Below, in pieces: positions 32,832-42,600 of a stretch of DNA of 64,000 nt. A program made the position numbers and the translations under genes. The notes beneath the pieces are model-generated. The model was not told the DNA's origin, did not search any database, and was given only the letters and a program-made list of their open reading frames with translations. Each line of letters begins with the position of its first letter. Positions within the stretch are counted from its first letter, which is position 1. Source of the DNA: BJHL01 sp040378885 (GTDB lineage Bacteria; Planctomycetota; Phycisphaerae; Phycisphaerales; UBA1924); assembly GCA_046316615.1 (NCBI GenBank), contig JBKDAN010000052.1, forward strand, positions 1 to 64,000. The letters run 5' to 3'.

Positions 32832-34220
32832 GTGCGGCGACTATCGCTTTCAACGCATGACGTGGTGACGCTGTGCCTGATCGGCGCGCCACTGGTGACG
32901 GCGGGCACATGCGCCATGGTGCGCGTGGACGCGACGTGGCTGATCTCGCTGACGGGGCTGGTTGCGCTGGGCAGCATGTGGGTGTATCTGGCGTTCATCG
33001 CGACGCGGCGGGCGCAGTGGCTTTGCGATCTCGAGGATGTGGCACAGTCGCTGTGGCGAGCGTCGGACCAGCGGCCCAGCGAGAGCGGGGATGACATGAG
33101 TCGGCCGGCGCGCGTGACGCAGTCGCTGCGTGATGTGCGCGGACCGGTGATCGCGAAGCTGGAGAGCGCGCGAGCTGATCTGGCGACGATGCGGGCGTTG
33201 TATGACGCGATGCAGAGCCCGGTGCTCGCGACGGATGCGCAGGGTGTGGTGGTTGCGGCGAATGCCGCGGCGCGGGAGTTCTTTGCGAGCGGCGGAGTGA
33301 TGGGGCGCGGGATTGATGAGCTGTTCACGCAGGCGCAGATCATCGGGCAGCACAGCGCGTCGCTGGCGGGAGTGAAGCGGACGAGCGAGTTTCGTGTCAC
33401 ACGCGATGGTGCGCTGCGGGTGTATCAGGTCTTCACCGCGCCCATCACGCTGACGGGCGCGGCGGACACTCGCGGCGTGATGATGACTCTCCGCGATGTG
33501 ACGGAGCTGGCGCAGGCGATTTATCTCAAGACGGACTTTGTGGCCAACGCGAGCCACGAGCTGCGCACGCCGCTGAGCAGTATTCGTGCGGCCACGGAGA
33601 CGCTGGCGGACGGGGCGTGGGAAGACGCGCCGATGCGCGAGCGGCTGACGAGTGTGATCGCGGGGAACGTGCAGCGACTGGAAGAGATGGTGCGCGATCT
33701 GCTGGATCTGTCGCGGCTGGACTCGCCTGATGCGCCGGTGGCGCGAGAAGAAGTGAGTCTGGTGGAACTCGTGGAGGCGATGCGCGAGACATTCACGGGT
33801 GTGTGCGCGGAGCGCAAGCTGACGCTGGAGACCCGGCTGGGCGTTGGGCTTGATGTGATCGTGAGTGATCGCAAGCTGCTGACGACGATCGTGCGGAATC
33901 TGATCGACAATGCGACGAAGTTCGCGTATGAGCAGACGACGGTGAACGTGACGATTGAACGCGCGGGGAGCGTGGTGCGCATTGCGGTGAGCGATCAGGG
34001 CGTGGGCATTCCGCTGGGGCACCAGCAACGCATCTTTGAGCGGTTCTATCAAGTGGATCCGAGCCGCGCAGGGTTCGCGGTGCGACGCGGAACGGGGCTG
34101 GGGCTGGCGATCGTGAAGCACGCAGTGAAGGCGCTGGGTGGCACGATCGGGGTGGAAAGCGTGTGGAAACAGGGGACGACGATGACGGTGGAAGTGCCCG
34201 GCGGTCCAGACGGGGGATAA
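32832..34220 (+). CDS. PhoR-like sensor histidine kinase
   Basis: About 462 residues from GTG 32832 (start tentative; the ATG at 32825 is in another frame and stops soon). Two transmembrane helices, VVTLCLIGAPLVTAGTCAMV and WLISLTGLVALGSMWVYLAF, form a short anchor with almost no periplasmic loop. A PAS-like domain follows (MQSPVLATDAQGVVVAANAA), then HisKA with FVANASHELRTPLSSIRAA (phospho-acceptor His), and the ATPase with NLIDNATKFAYE, VSDQGVGIPLGHQQRIFERF and RRGTGLGLAIVKHAVKALGG. The pattern is like PhoR. No response regulator gene is adjacent, so its partner is elsewhere. Confidence 0.88.
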   Translation: MRRLSLSTHDVVTLCLIGAPLVTAGTCAMVRVDATWLISLTGLVALGSMWVYLAFIATRRAQWLCDLEDVAQSLWRASDQRPSESGDDMSRPARVTQSLRDVRGPVIAKLESARADLATMRALYDAMQSPVLATDAQGVVVAANAAAREFFASGGVMGRGIDELFTQAQIIGQHSASLAGVKRTSEFRVTRDGALRVYQVFTAPITLTGAADTRGVMMTLRDVTELAQAIYLKTDFVANASHELRTPLSSIRAATETLADGAWEDAPMRERLTSVIAGNVQRLEEMVRDLLDLSRLDSPDAPVAREEVSLVELVEAMRETFTGVCAERKLTLETRLGVGLDVIVSDRKLLTTIVRNLIDNATKFAYEQTTVNVTIERAGSVVRIAVSDQGVGIPLGHQQRIFERFYQVDPSRAGFAVRRGTGLGLAIVKHAVKALGGTIGVESVWKQGTTMTVEVPGGPDGG

Positions 34221-34277
34221 AGACCTGCATATTTCATATACGTGTTGGGTTTTCTTGCAGAATCACTTCTGCGGGCC

Positions 34278-34306
34278 TTGCGTTTTTGCGGACCGCGCGG
34301 TATGTT
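34278..34306 (+). promoter_or_regulatory. Sigma70-like promoter
   Basis: TTGCGT (34278-34283), a 17-base spacer, then TATGTT (34301-34306), 48 bases before the start at 34354. The hexamers are identical to the pair upstream of the GH13 gene. Confidence 0.55.
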
Positions 34307-34353
34307 GCGGATCGCTTCCTTAGGGGGAAGTGTCTTCGTGTTGGAGGGTCATC

Positions 34354-36543
34354 ATGAAACGAATCGAGAGTCTGCGGTGGCGCAGCCTTCTGGCTGCGGG
34401 TCTTTCTACGTGCGCGTTGGCGGCTGGAGCGTCAGGACAGACGCTTCCGGTGGACCCCAACGAGCTTGTGCACACGTTGTCGGCGATGAACGATCTGGAT
34501 CCGTCGCCCGAGCTTGATGATCCTGTTGTGCTGCTGTTCAACGTGAACAACCCGGCAGGTCAGGGCGCAATTCAAGATCAGAACTGGTCGGCGGGCAGGT
34601 TCTGGAACAACGGTGCGGGCGTGGACGAGTGGACGGCGCGCAACCTTGGCAACGTCTTCGGCGTGTGCCTTGATCGCGCGGCGAATCCGAACATCTATGT
34701 GTCGGCCGCCAACTACAGCGTGATGAACTTCGCGCAGAACCAGTCTGTGGCGTTTGGTCCCGGCGGTTCTGGCGCGGTGTATCGACTGGATGGCACGACG
34801 GGCCAGATCTGTCTGGTGGCGCAGCTCACCAACACGGGACCCGGGCTGGGCGATGTGGCCCACGGCGTCCGCGGCAACGTGCTGTATGTGTCGAACTTTG
34901 AAGACGGCAACATCTATCGCGTGCCGCTGCCTGTGAACTGTCCGCAGCAGCCGTTCCGTCCGGCACTGCCCCTCAATCCGCAACTGGTGTGGGATCACGG
35001 GATGGGCGCGCTCAGCGCGTCAGTGCCGGATGACGGACTGGACGGACTGACGAGCCTGCGTCGGCGCGTGTGGGGTCTGGCGGTGAACGAGGCGGAAAGC
35101 CGGCTGTACTACGGCACATGGCTTGAAGATTCGGCATCGCCCAATGTCTCGACCAACAACCAGATCTGGTCGGTCGCGCTGGACGCGAGCGGTCAGTTCA
35201 TCGCGGGCAGCGCAGTGCTGGAAGCGACAACGCCCACGCTGACGACGTTCAGCCAGGCGCAGACGTACACGGCGCCGATTGCGGATGTGACGTTCGGGCC
35301 AACGGGCAACATGTTCATTGCAGAACGCAGCGTGAACAGCGTGCACTATTCGCGCGTGCTGGAACTGGCAGGCGCGAGTGGCGCGTGGGCTTTCCAGCCG
35401 CAGAACAAGTGGCGCATCGGGCGATATCCCGCGCCATTCCAAACGCCGGACGGACAGAATGCGACGGGTGGCGTTGGCGTTGACTGTGACGGCAACGTGT
35501 GGGCGGTCGGCGACGCACTGATTCTGGATCAGACCGGCGCGGTGTATGGGCTGCATCGCGTGAACACCGGCGGCAACGCTGCGGATTCTTCGCCCACGGT
35601 AAACGGCTTCCTGATTGACAGCGACAATGACATCGTGGGTGGTGACAAGACGTTCCTGGGCTCGCTGACGCTGCGGCGCGGCGATTGCCAGAACTGCGGC
35701 ACGATCCGTGAAGAGCGAGTCATCTGCAAGCAGCCAGGTGCTGACGGCACGCCGTGCTACACGTACACCTTCACGCTGACGAACCTGTCCGGTCAGGCGA
35801 TCAATCAAGTGAACATCGCTAGCCCGCTGGTGTCGCCCAATCCGATCATCTTCAATCCGCCGCTGGCGAACAACGCCTCGCAGACGATCACCCTGACGAT
35901 CTGCGGCCCGGCGGGTGGCACGAGCATTGACCTGCCGTTCATTCTGTTCAATCAGCAGGGCCAGTTGTGCTGCAACTTCCGGCATCGGGTGACGCTGCCT
36001 GACTGCGACTGCTTCACGCTTGAAGGCGGCCTGCCGCCGCGTGTTGAGTGCACGGGACCGGGCCAATTCAACGTGCAGTTCTTCCTGCAGCCGACGAGCT
36101 ATGGCATCGGTCACATCTTCATCAGCCCGACGGGTGTGCCCGCAGGCTCAACGACGGTGACGCCCAGCTACATCGCTCAGAACATTCCGCTGTGGGGCGC
36201 TGGCAACGTGTCATTCAGCGTGAACTCGACGCTTGCGCCGGGCACGCAGATCTGCTTCACGATCGTGGTGCACAAGCCCGACTTCAGCGAGTGCTGCTCG
36301 AAGGATGTGTGCGTGACGGTGCCTGACTGCAGGCCCGGCGGCGATCCGTGTGACATTGACTTCAACAACAACGGTGTCTTCCCTGAAGACCAGGACGTGA
36401 CGGACTTCTTCAACGTGCTGGCGGGCGGGCCTTGCAGCACGCTGACGTGCGACAGCATCGACTTCAACGGCAATGGCGTCTTCCCTGAGGATCAGGACGT
36501 CATGGACTTCTTCGCGGTTCTCGCCGGCGCGCCGTGCCCGTAA
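34354..36543 (+). CDS. Large secreted cysteine-rich protein with paired dockerin-like tail
   Basis: 729 residues from ATG 34354; GGAGGG lies 5 bases upstream. Signal peptide: LLAAGLSTCALAAGASGQ. Residues about 40-430 look like a propeller (DGTTGQICLVAQLTNTGPG, VLYVSNFEDGNIYRVPLP, GVDCDGNVWAVGD). Residues about 440-650 are Cys-rich beta-sandwich-like repeats (CYTYTFTLTNLSGQAINQVN; ICFTIVVHKPDFSECCSKDV). The last 70 residues are two copies of CDxIDFNxNGVFPEDQDVxD then FFxVLAG, as in the gene at the left edge of the window. No catalytic motif is visible. It is probably a surface or envelope protein with its own promoter and terminator. Confidence 0.82.
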   Translation: MKRIESLRWRSLLAAGLSTCALAAGASGQTLPVDPNELVHTLSAMNDLDPSPELDDPVVLLFNVNNPAGQGAIQDQNWSAGRFWNNGAGVDEWTARNLGNVFGVCLDRAANPNIYVSAANYSVMNFAQNQSVAFGPGGSGAVYRLDGTTGQICLVAQLTNTGPGLGDVAHGVRGNVLYVSNFEDGNIYRVPLPVNCPQQPFRPALPLNPQLVWDHGMGALSASVPDDGLDGLTSLRRRVWGLAVNEAESRLYYGTWLEDSASPNVSTNNQIWSVALDASGQFIAGSAVLEATTPTLTTFSQAQTYTAPIADVTFGPTGNMFIAERSVNSVHYSRVLELAGASGAWAFQPQNKWRIGRYPAPFQTPDGQNATGGVGVDCDGNVWAVGDALILDQTGAVYGLHRVNTGGNAADSSPTVNGFLIDSDNDIVGGDKTFLGSLTLRRGDCQNCGTIREERVICKQPGADGTPCYTYTFTLTNLSGQAINQVNIASPLVSPNPIIFNPPLANNASQTITLTICGPAGGTSIDLPFILFNQQGQLCCNFRHRVTLPDCDCFTLEGGLPPRVECTGPGQFNVQFFLQPTSYGIGHIFISPTGVPAGSTTVTPSYIAQNIPLWGAGNVSFSVNSTLAPGTQICFTIVVHKPDFSECCSKDVCVTVPDCRPGGDPCDIDFNNNGVFPEDQDVTDFFNVLAGGPCSTLTCDSIDFNGNGVFPEDQDVMDFFAVLAGAPCP

Positions 36544-36574
36544 GGGTGAGCGCGACGGAAACAACTGACACACG

Positions 36575-36606
36575 AGCGGCCGCGACGAAAGTTGCGGCCG
36601 CTTTTC
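36575..36606 (+). terminator. Rho-independent terminator with GAAA tetraloop
   Basis: AGCGGCCGC (36575-36583) pairs with GCGGCCGCT (36594-36602); three further pairs close a GAAA tetraloop (36587-36590), giving about 12 bp. TTTTCC follows. Confidence 0.85.
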
Positions 36607-36626
36607 CTATCGTGCGTGAAGTAGCT

Positions 36627-38405
36627 TCACTTGCCGGTAGCCCACGCAGTCCACATGGTGCGCAGGGCCGACTCGAAGCGGCGTGCGAACGCGGGCTGAT
36701 CGCAGAGCGGGCTGGCAAGCAGTCGCTGTCGCAGCAAACTGCGCAAGGCGGCGAGGCCGGCAGTATCCGCAGCGGCGCGGGCGGCGATGCTGACGTAGTC
36801 GTCGGGAGTGTGCGCGATCCAGTCGTGCAAACCTGTATTTGCGAGCAGGCTAACGCCAACACGAGCGGCGTGTGTGTGGCCTGCGAGTGTGATAACGGGC
36901 ACGCCCATCCACAGTGATTCGCAGGTGGTCGTGGTGCCGTGGTAGGGATAGGTATCCAGAGCGATGTCGACCTGTGCGTACTGGGCGAGGTGTTCACACG
37001 CTGATTGCGGCGCGGGCAGAACATCGATCCGATCAATCGGCAGACCGAAGCTCTGCAACTGCTGGCGTGCGAAGGCGAGCGAAGCGGGCTCGGTGAAGTT
37101 GATGCTCTTGATGGCCAAGCGTGAGTTGGGCACGCGTTCAAGCACGCGCCGCCACAGATCGCCGACGCGGACGTTGAACTTGCGTTGCGCGTTGAATGAG
37201 CCGAACGTGATGTGGCCTCTGTGCTGCGCGGGCAGGGGTGCGACGTCGGGAGCATCGACCTCGGGGCGATAGCAGAGGAAGCAGGGGTCAAGACGCAACA
37301 GATGCTCGGTGGCAAAGGCTTCGGCGCCAGCGGGATCGGTGTGGCTATCGATAATGCGCCAACCGACGCGCGAGCTGCCTGTGGTGTTGGGATAGCCGCA
37401 GTAGGTTGCGAGCACAGGAGCAGGACGCGCAGAGAGCACCGTGATGCCGTGCACCTGTGTATAACCAGCAAGATCGATAAGGATGTCGACCTGGTCGTTT
37501 GCGATGATCTTCGCGAGCGCGGCGGGCTGCTCTTGCTTCACATGGCGGAAGGTGTGAACAAGCTTCTCCAAGCGATCAGTCACATGATCTCGCTGACGAT
37601 TGGTGTGGTAGACGAAGAGCTTGAACTGTGAGCGATCGATGTGCTCGAACAGTCCTTCGATGAAGTATGTCACGCTGTGGCGGAAGAAGTCGGGGCCGAT
37701 GAAGCCGATATTGAGCGGACGATGTGCATCGCGATTGCGTGACGCCCAGAGCGATGACATATCGGGGGCCATGTCGAGATACGCGCCGCACGCCTTGTGA
37801 GCGGCGAAGAGCATGTCTGCGTCGGCATCGGACAGGTAGTTGAGGGCGTAGGCGCGCTCGAGATAGAAGAACGCCATCTGCGGCATGGCGCGAATGAGCG
37901 CGTCGTAAAGGGGCAGTGCGCGTTCATACTCGCCGGTGCGGAGAAACTCGCTGGCTTGCGCGAACGTGAGGCCCACTTCGCCCGGGCTGTGCTTCAGGCC
38001 GCGGGTGATCCACTCGCGCGACTCCATGTAGCGCTGGCGATCTTTGAGCATTTGGCTGGCTTCGGTATAGAGCTGGGGCGACGCGGGGTTTGCGGCGAGC
38101 AATGCGGAGAGCTCAGCGAGAGCGGCGTCGGTGTCGCCTGATTCGTGGAACGCTTTGGCGAGGTTCAGTCGCAGGCTTGCGTCGGCCGGGCGCAGGGCGA
38201 CGGCGCGGCGCATGTAGATGACGGTTGCCGGCACATCTCCAGCGGCGTGCGAGGTGAGTACGGCGGCGCGGATGCAGGCGAAGTCACTCGGGTTGGCGTC
38301 GGCCAGTGAGCGAGCGATCGCGAAGGCATCGGCGGCGCGGCCCGCGCGGGCGAGCGTGTCGATGTGCTGCAACTGGGCCACGACAGGATTGATTGGCTGC
38401 GACAT
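36627..38405 (-). CDS. TPR protein with GT41 (O-GlcNAc-transferase-like) domain
   Basis: 592 residues. The first 210 residues are tetratricopeptide repeats (AVALRPADASLRLNLAKAFH, LLAANPASPQLYTEASQMLK). The C-terminal half is a GT41/SPINDLY-type glycosyltransferase: LNIGFIGPDFFRHSVTYFIE, VDILIDLAGYTQVHGITVLS, PVLATYCGYPNTTGSSRVGW, HITFGSFNAQRKFN, and VDIALDTYPYHGTTTTCESL then WMGVPVITLAGHTHAARVG. This is the same order as eukaryotic OGT and its bacterial relatives, which transfer a sugar from a nucleotide donor to protein Ser/Thr. The donor and target are unknown. It lies 11 bp after the dxr stop and may share its transcript. Confidence 0.88.
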   Translation of the reverse strand: MSQPINPVVAQLQHIDTLARAGRAADAFAIARSLADANPSDFACIRAAVLTSHAAGDVPATVIYMRRAVALRPADASLRLNLAKAFHESGDTDAALAELSALLAANPASPQLYTEASQMLKDRQRYMESREWITRGLKHSPGEVGLTFAQASEFLRTGEYERALPLYDALIRAMPQMAFFYLERAYALNYLSDADADMLFAAHKACGAYLDMAPDMSSLWASRNRDAHRPLNIGFIGPDFFRHSVTYFIEGLFEHIDRSQFKLFVYHTNRQRDHVTDRLEKLVHTFRHVKQEQPAALAKIIANDQVDILIDLAGYTQVHGITVLSARPAPVLATYCGYPNTTGSSRVGWRIIDSHTDPAGAEAFATEHLLRLDPCFLCYRPEVDAPDVAPLPAQHRGHITFGSFNAQRKFNVRVGDLWRRVLERVPNSRLAIKSINFTEPASLAFARQQLQSFGLPIDRIDVLPAPQSACEHLAQYAQVDIALDTYPYHGTTTTCESLWMGVPVITLAGHTHAARVGVSLLANTGLHDWIAHTPDDYVSIAARAAADTAGLAALRSLLRQRLLASPLCDQPAFARRFESALRTMWTAWATGK

Positions 38406-38416
38406 GCGCGAAACTC

Positions 38417-39643
38417 CTATCGCGACAGGGTCCGGCGAACGTGCTCGCGCGCGAGCGATTCGGCGTGGTGCACGTCGGCGAGTGAGGTGACGGGGGTGGG
38501 TGCGATATCGCTCATCGCGGCGGCGACAAGACGAGCAATGGCGCCGAACGCAAGGCCGCCTTGCATGAACGCGGCAACCGCTTCTTCGTTCGCGGCGTTC
38601 ATGATCGCGCCTGCAGTGCCTTGGGCATGCATGACGCGATGGGCGAAGGTGATGGCGGGGAATCGACTTTCGTCGGGCGGTTCAAAGTCCAGACGGGCAA
38701 GCGTGCGCCAGTCGACACGCTCGCACGATGCCTCGCTTGTGTGCGCGAAGGCGTCGCGGTAGTGCAGTGCGCGGTGGATGGGCAGACGCATGTCGGGCTT
38801 GGCGAACTGCACGGTGGCCGATGCGTCAGTCCATTCCGCGATCGCATGAACGATGGACTGGGGATGCACGATGGCTTGCAGTTTGTCGGCAGGGATACCG
38901 AAGAGCCAGTGAGCCTCGATGAGTTCGAGCGACTTGTTCATGAGGCCCGCGCTGTCGATGGTGACTTTGGCGCCCATGCTCCATGTGGGGTGCTTGATCG
39001 CTTGCGCGGGCGTGGCTTGCTCGATCTGATCGCGCGACCAGGTGCGGAAGGGGCCGCCACTTGCGGTGAGGATGACGCGTGCAAGCTGCGTGTGCACCGG
39101 ATCGGTCGGCGAGGTGGGGGGAACGCCTTGTGTGCGAAGCAACTGGAAGAGCGCGGCGTGTTCGCTGTCGACCGGCAGCAGCGCGGAGCCGCGGGCGTGA
39201 GCGCGCTGCACGACGAGCTCGCCCGCGGCGACCAGCGTTTCTTTGTTGGCGAGCGCGATCGTGCGGCCTTGCTCGACCGCTTCGAGCGTCGCGGCGAGGC
39301 CCGCGCTGCCCACGATCGCGGCGACCACGGTGTCGCACGGCACGTGGTGTACGAGTTGGCTCGCAGCATCTGGACCTGTGTACACGCGGGTGCCCGTTGG
39401 CAGCGCGTGCGCCGCCGGCGGTTCGCCTGCGCAGGCGAGCGTGCGCACGTTCCACTCGCGCGCTTGCGCGGCGAGCAGAGCCGTGTTGTTGCCTGCGGCA
39501 AGGCCGACAACCTCGAAGAACGGCAGCGATTGGCGCGCGGAGTCGCTCGCTGCGTCATGCCGCGCGTTGGCGGCGCGAATGACATCGAGCGTTTGCGTGC
39601 CGATCGAGCCCGTGGACCCGAGGATGATGACGCGGCGGCGCAC
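38417..39643 (-). CDS. dxr: 1-deoxy-D-xylulose 5-phosphate reductoisomerase
   Basis: 408 residues from GTG 39643. It makes 2-C-methyl-D-erythritol 4-phosphate, the committed step of the non-mevalonate isoprenoid pathway. Landmarks: VIILGSTGSIGTQTLDVI for NADPH, AIVGSAGLAATLEAV, IALANKETLVAAGELV, LLPVDSEHAALFQLL with the metal ligands, ILTASGGPFRTWS, and HPTWSMGAKVTIDSAGLMNK with LELIEAHWLFGI. The start codon lies 2 bases after the rne stop, so it is the second gene of an rne-dxr unit. No zinc protease (rseP) gene follows, unlike in many bacteria. Confidence 0.96.
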   Translation of the reverse strand: MRRRVIILGSTGSIGTQTLDVIRAANARHDAASDSARQSLPFFEVVGLAAGNNTALLAAQAREWNVRTLACAGEPPAAHALPTGTRVYTGPDAASQLVHHVPCDTVVAAIVGSAGLAATLEAVEQGRTIALANKETLVAAGELVVQRAHARGSALLPVDSEHAALFQLLRTQGVPPTSPTDPVHTQLARVILTASGGPFRTWSRDQIEQATPAQAIKHPTWSMGAKVTIDSAGLMNKSLELIEAHWLFGIPADKLQAIVHPQSIVHAIAEWTDASATVQFAKPDMRLPIHRALHYRDAFAHTSEASCERVDWRTLARLDFEPPDESRFPAITFAHRVMHAQGTAGAIMNAANEEAVAAFMQGGLAFGAIARLVAAAMSDIAPTPVTSLADVHHAESLAREHVRRTLSR

Positions 39644-39645
39644 GA

Positions 39646-42600
39646 TCAGTCATCCTTGGGGCGGTTCTTGAGTTCACCGGGCGTGAGCTTGCGACGAACT
39701 GCGCCGTAGAGCGTGCGCGGCGGGGGCTTGGGCGCACCGGGCGCGGGCGCTGCCGGCTTGGGTTCACGCACTTCAGGGCGCGGCTCGGGACGCGGCTGCG
39801 GACGCGCCTCGCTTCGCGGCGCTTCGCGTTGCGTGTTGCGCGCGGGCTCGCGCGGTTCATCGCGACGCTCGCGCGGCTGGTCGGAGCGCGGAGCGGCGTC
39901 GCCCGGGCGCGGGGCGCCGTCACGATCACCGCCGCGACCGCGACCGCGACGACGGCGGCGACGGCGACGGCGGCCGCCTTCACCTTGGTTGTCATCGCTG
40001 CGCTGTGTGTCGCCCGTTTCGGCAACGTCACCTGCATCATCGCGCTCGCCTTCGTCAGGTCCACCCGTCGCTTCGACTTCGCTATCGCCTGCGTCGCCCG
40101 CGGGCGCACCAGCATCCTCACTGTCGTCGCCAGTGTCCGTGTCGGCGTTATCGCGCGGGTTGTCAGCGGGTCCGGTGGACTGGCCTTCGGGTTGCCCGTC
40201 CAACTGGCCTTCGCCACGACCGCGACCGCGGCGGCGACGACGGCGACGCTTGCGACGACCGCCTTCGCCCGGCTCACCATCGCTGGGCGGCAGCGCGTCG
40301 CCATCAACCGGGCCTTCGGGCGGAAGCGCGGCGTTCACGCGCTCATCACTGAGCGGCGCGTCATCTTCTACGGGGCGAGGCGAGCCAGCGGGCGCGGGTT
40401 CACCCCACTCCGCGTCGTCGTTGAAGCGTGAGCGACCTTGCGAGCGGTTGTCATCGCGCGGTTGATCGCGACGCTCGGGGCGGCGATTGTCGCGACGTGG
40501 TTCTTCACGGCGCGATTCTTCGCGGCGCGGCTCTTCACGACGGGGTTCATCGCGACGGGGTTCATCGCGGCGCGGTGGGTTAGGGCGATCATCGCGACGG
40601 TCATCGCGGCGGGGTTCGCTGCGAGCAGCTTCGCGCGGGCGATCGTCGCGGCGGTCGTCACGACCGCGACCACGACGGCGGCGGCCGCGGCGATCTCGGT
40701 CGCCACGATCGGTCCGATCTCCACGATCACCTCGCGAGTCACGATCCTCGAATTCTCCTGCGCGGCCGCGGCGACCGCCTGAGGCGGCGATTTCGGCGTC
40801 GACTTCATCGTCGGGCAGTTCGATCTCGATGGGATGCACGTCGGCATCGTCGTGGGTCGCGGCTTCTTCGGCTTCGGCGCGGCGTGCTTCTTCGGCTTCC
40901 GCGTTGAGGTCGGGCGCCCAGTCGGCTTCGGTGCCGGCGTCGGGATCGATCCACTCGGGCAGTTCGCGCGGCTTGCGCGGCATGGGCACGTTGGACAGGT
41001 CGATATCGCTGCCGCTTTCGTCGTAGGCGTAGAAGGCAATGCGATCGACCGGCACGCTTTCGCTCACTCGCACGTCAACGTGCTTGCCATAGGTGCGCTC
41101 AATGCGAGAGAGCAACTGGCGCTTGGTGCTGAGCAGATCACCCGCAACGCGCGGGGCAACGACCATTTCAACCTTCGCGACCCGCTGAAGGTCGAGGATT
41201 GCGGAGAGCTCGCGCAAAGCGTCACCAGCGACGCTGTCGGGCTTCTGCAACATGCCGCGGCCGCGACAGGTCGGGCAGTCGGTGAAGTGCACGCTCTCGT
41301 GGCTAGCGCGCATGCGCTGGCGAGTCATCTGCAGAATGCCGAACTCGCTGATCTGCAGAACCGTGCTCTTGGCGCGGTCGCGCTTCATGCGTTCCTTGAA
41401 GCGATTCTCGATGTCCTTGCGGTGCGAGATGCTGCGCATGTCGATCAAGTCGTTGATGACGATGCCGCCCATGTCGCGCAGGCGAAGCTGGCGACAGATT
41501 TCGTCCACCGCTTCGATGTTGGTCTGGTACGCGTTGGTTTCGCTGTCGCGGCTGTCGCGGCTGCGACCGCTGTTGACGTCGATGGCGACGAGAGCTTCGG
41601 TCTGATCGATGACCAGCCGACCGCCGCTGGGGAGCGGCACTTCGCGCGCGTGGATCAGCGAGATCTGCTTCTCGACACTGAAGGCGTAGAACATCGGCGC
41701 CTTCTGGTTGTAGTGGAGAAGCTTGGTGCTGGTGCGCGGAGCGACGATCTTGAGGAACTTGGCGCCGCGCTTGAGGGCCATCTCGTTGTCGATGATGATC
41801 TCGTGCGTGTCGTTGGTCAGAATGTCACGCAGCGCGCGCACGAGCAGATCGCTCTCGCTGTAGAGGAGGCGGGCCTTGGGACCGCCGCCGCCGCCTGCGC
41901 GATCGCGACGCTTTTCCATGTCCTTCCAGAGGCGCATGAGGTATGCGAGGTCGCGCTTGAGCTCGGCCTTGGTGCGGCTCATGCCTGCGGTGCGGAGGAT
42001 AAAGCCGAAGCCCTCGGGCAGATCGAGCTGATCGAGAATCTCTCGCATCGCGCGGCGTTCTTCTTCGTCTTCCACCTTGCGCGAGACGCCCACTTTGTCC
42101 ATGTTGGGCATCATGACGAGGAAGCGGCCCGGAATGCTCAGATAGCTGGTGAGCGTGGGGCCCTTGGTGCCCACGCCTTCCTTGAGCACCTGCACGATGA
42201 TCTCGTCGCCCTTGCGGAGCGCGGTCTGAATCGGCGGGCGTTCGCGGCGAGGTGTCTTGAGGCCCACGCGTTCGGTTGCGCTGTCATCTTCACCGGGGAA
42301 GTAGCGCGGGTGAAGGTCCGTGACGTGCAGGAAGCCATTTTCACCCACGCCGAAGTCAACGAACGCGGCCTGAATGGCTGGCTCAACGTTCATGACCTTA
42401 CCGACGTAGATGTTGCCCACGCGGCTTGCGCTGGCAAAGCGTTCGACATGCAGTTCTTCGAGCTTGCCATCTTCCATGATGGCGACGCGGCACTCTTCGC
42501 CCGGCACGTAGTTGATGAGCATCTGCGTGAAGGGCGCGTTGGAGGGGTTGTCGCTCTTTTCGCGGCGATCAGGGCGCTCGCTGCGAGCTTCGTCGCGTGA

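Noticed and set aside
40490..40640. Repeated 12-15 bp units that look like an array
   Set aside because: They code the Arg/Glu/Asp-rich repeats of the RNase E tail in frame. There are no spacers of constant length, so this is not a CRISPR array.
40834..42600. Plus-strand frame of 588 codons opposite the RNase E core
   Set aside because: Antisense shadow; the minus strand has all RNase E motifs.
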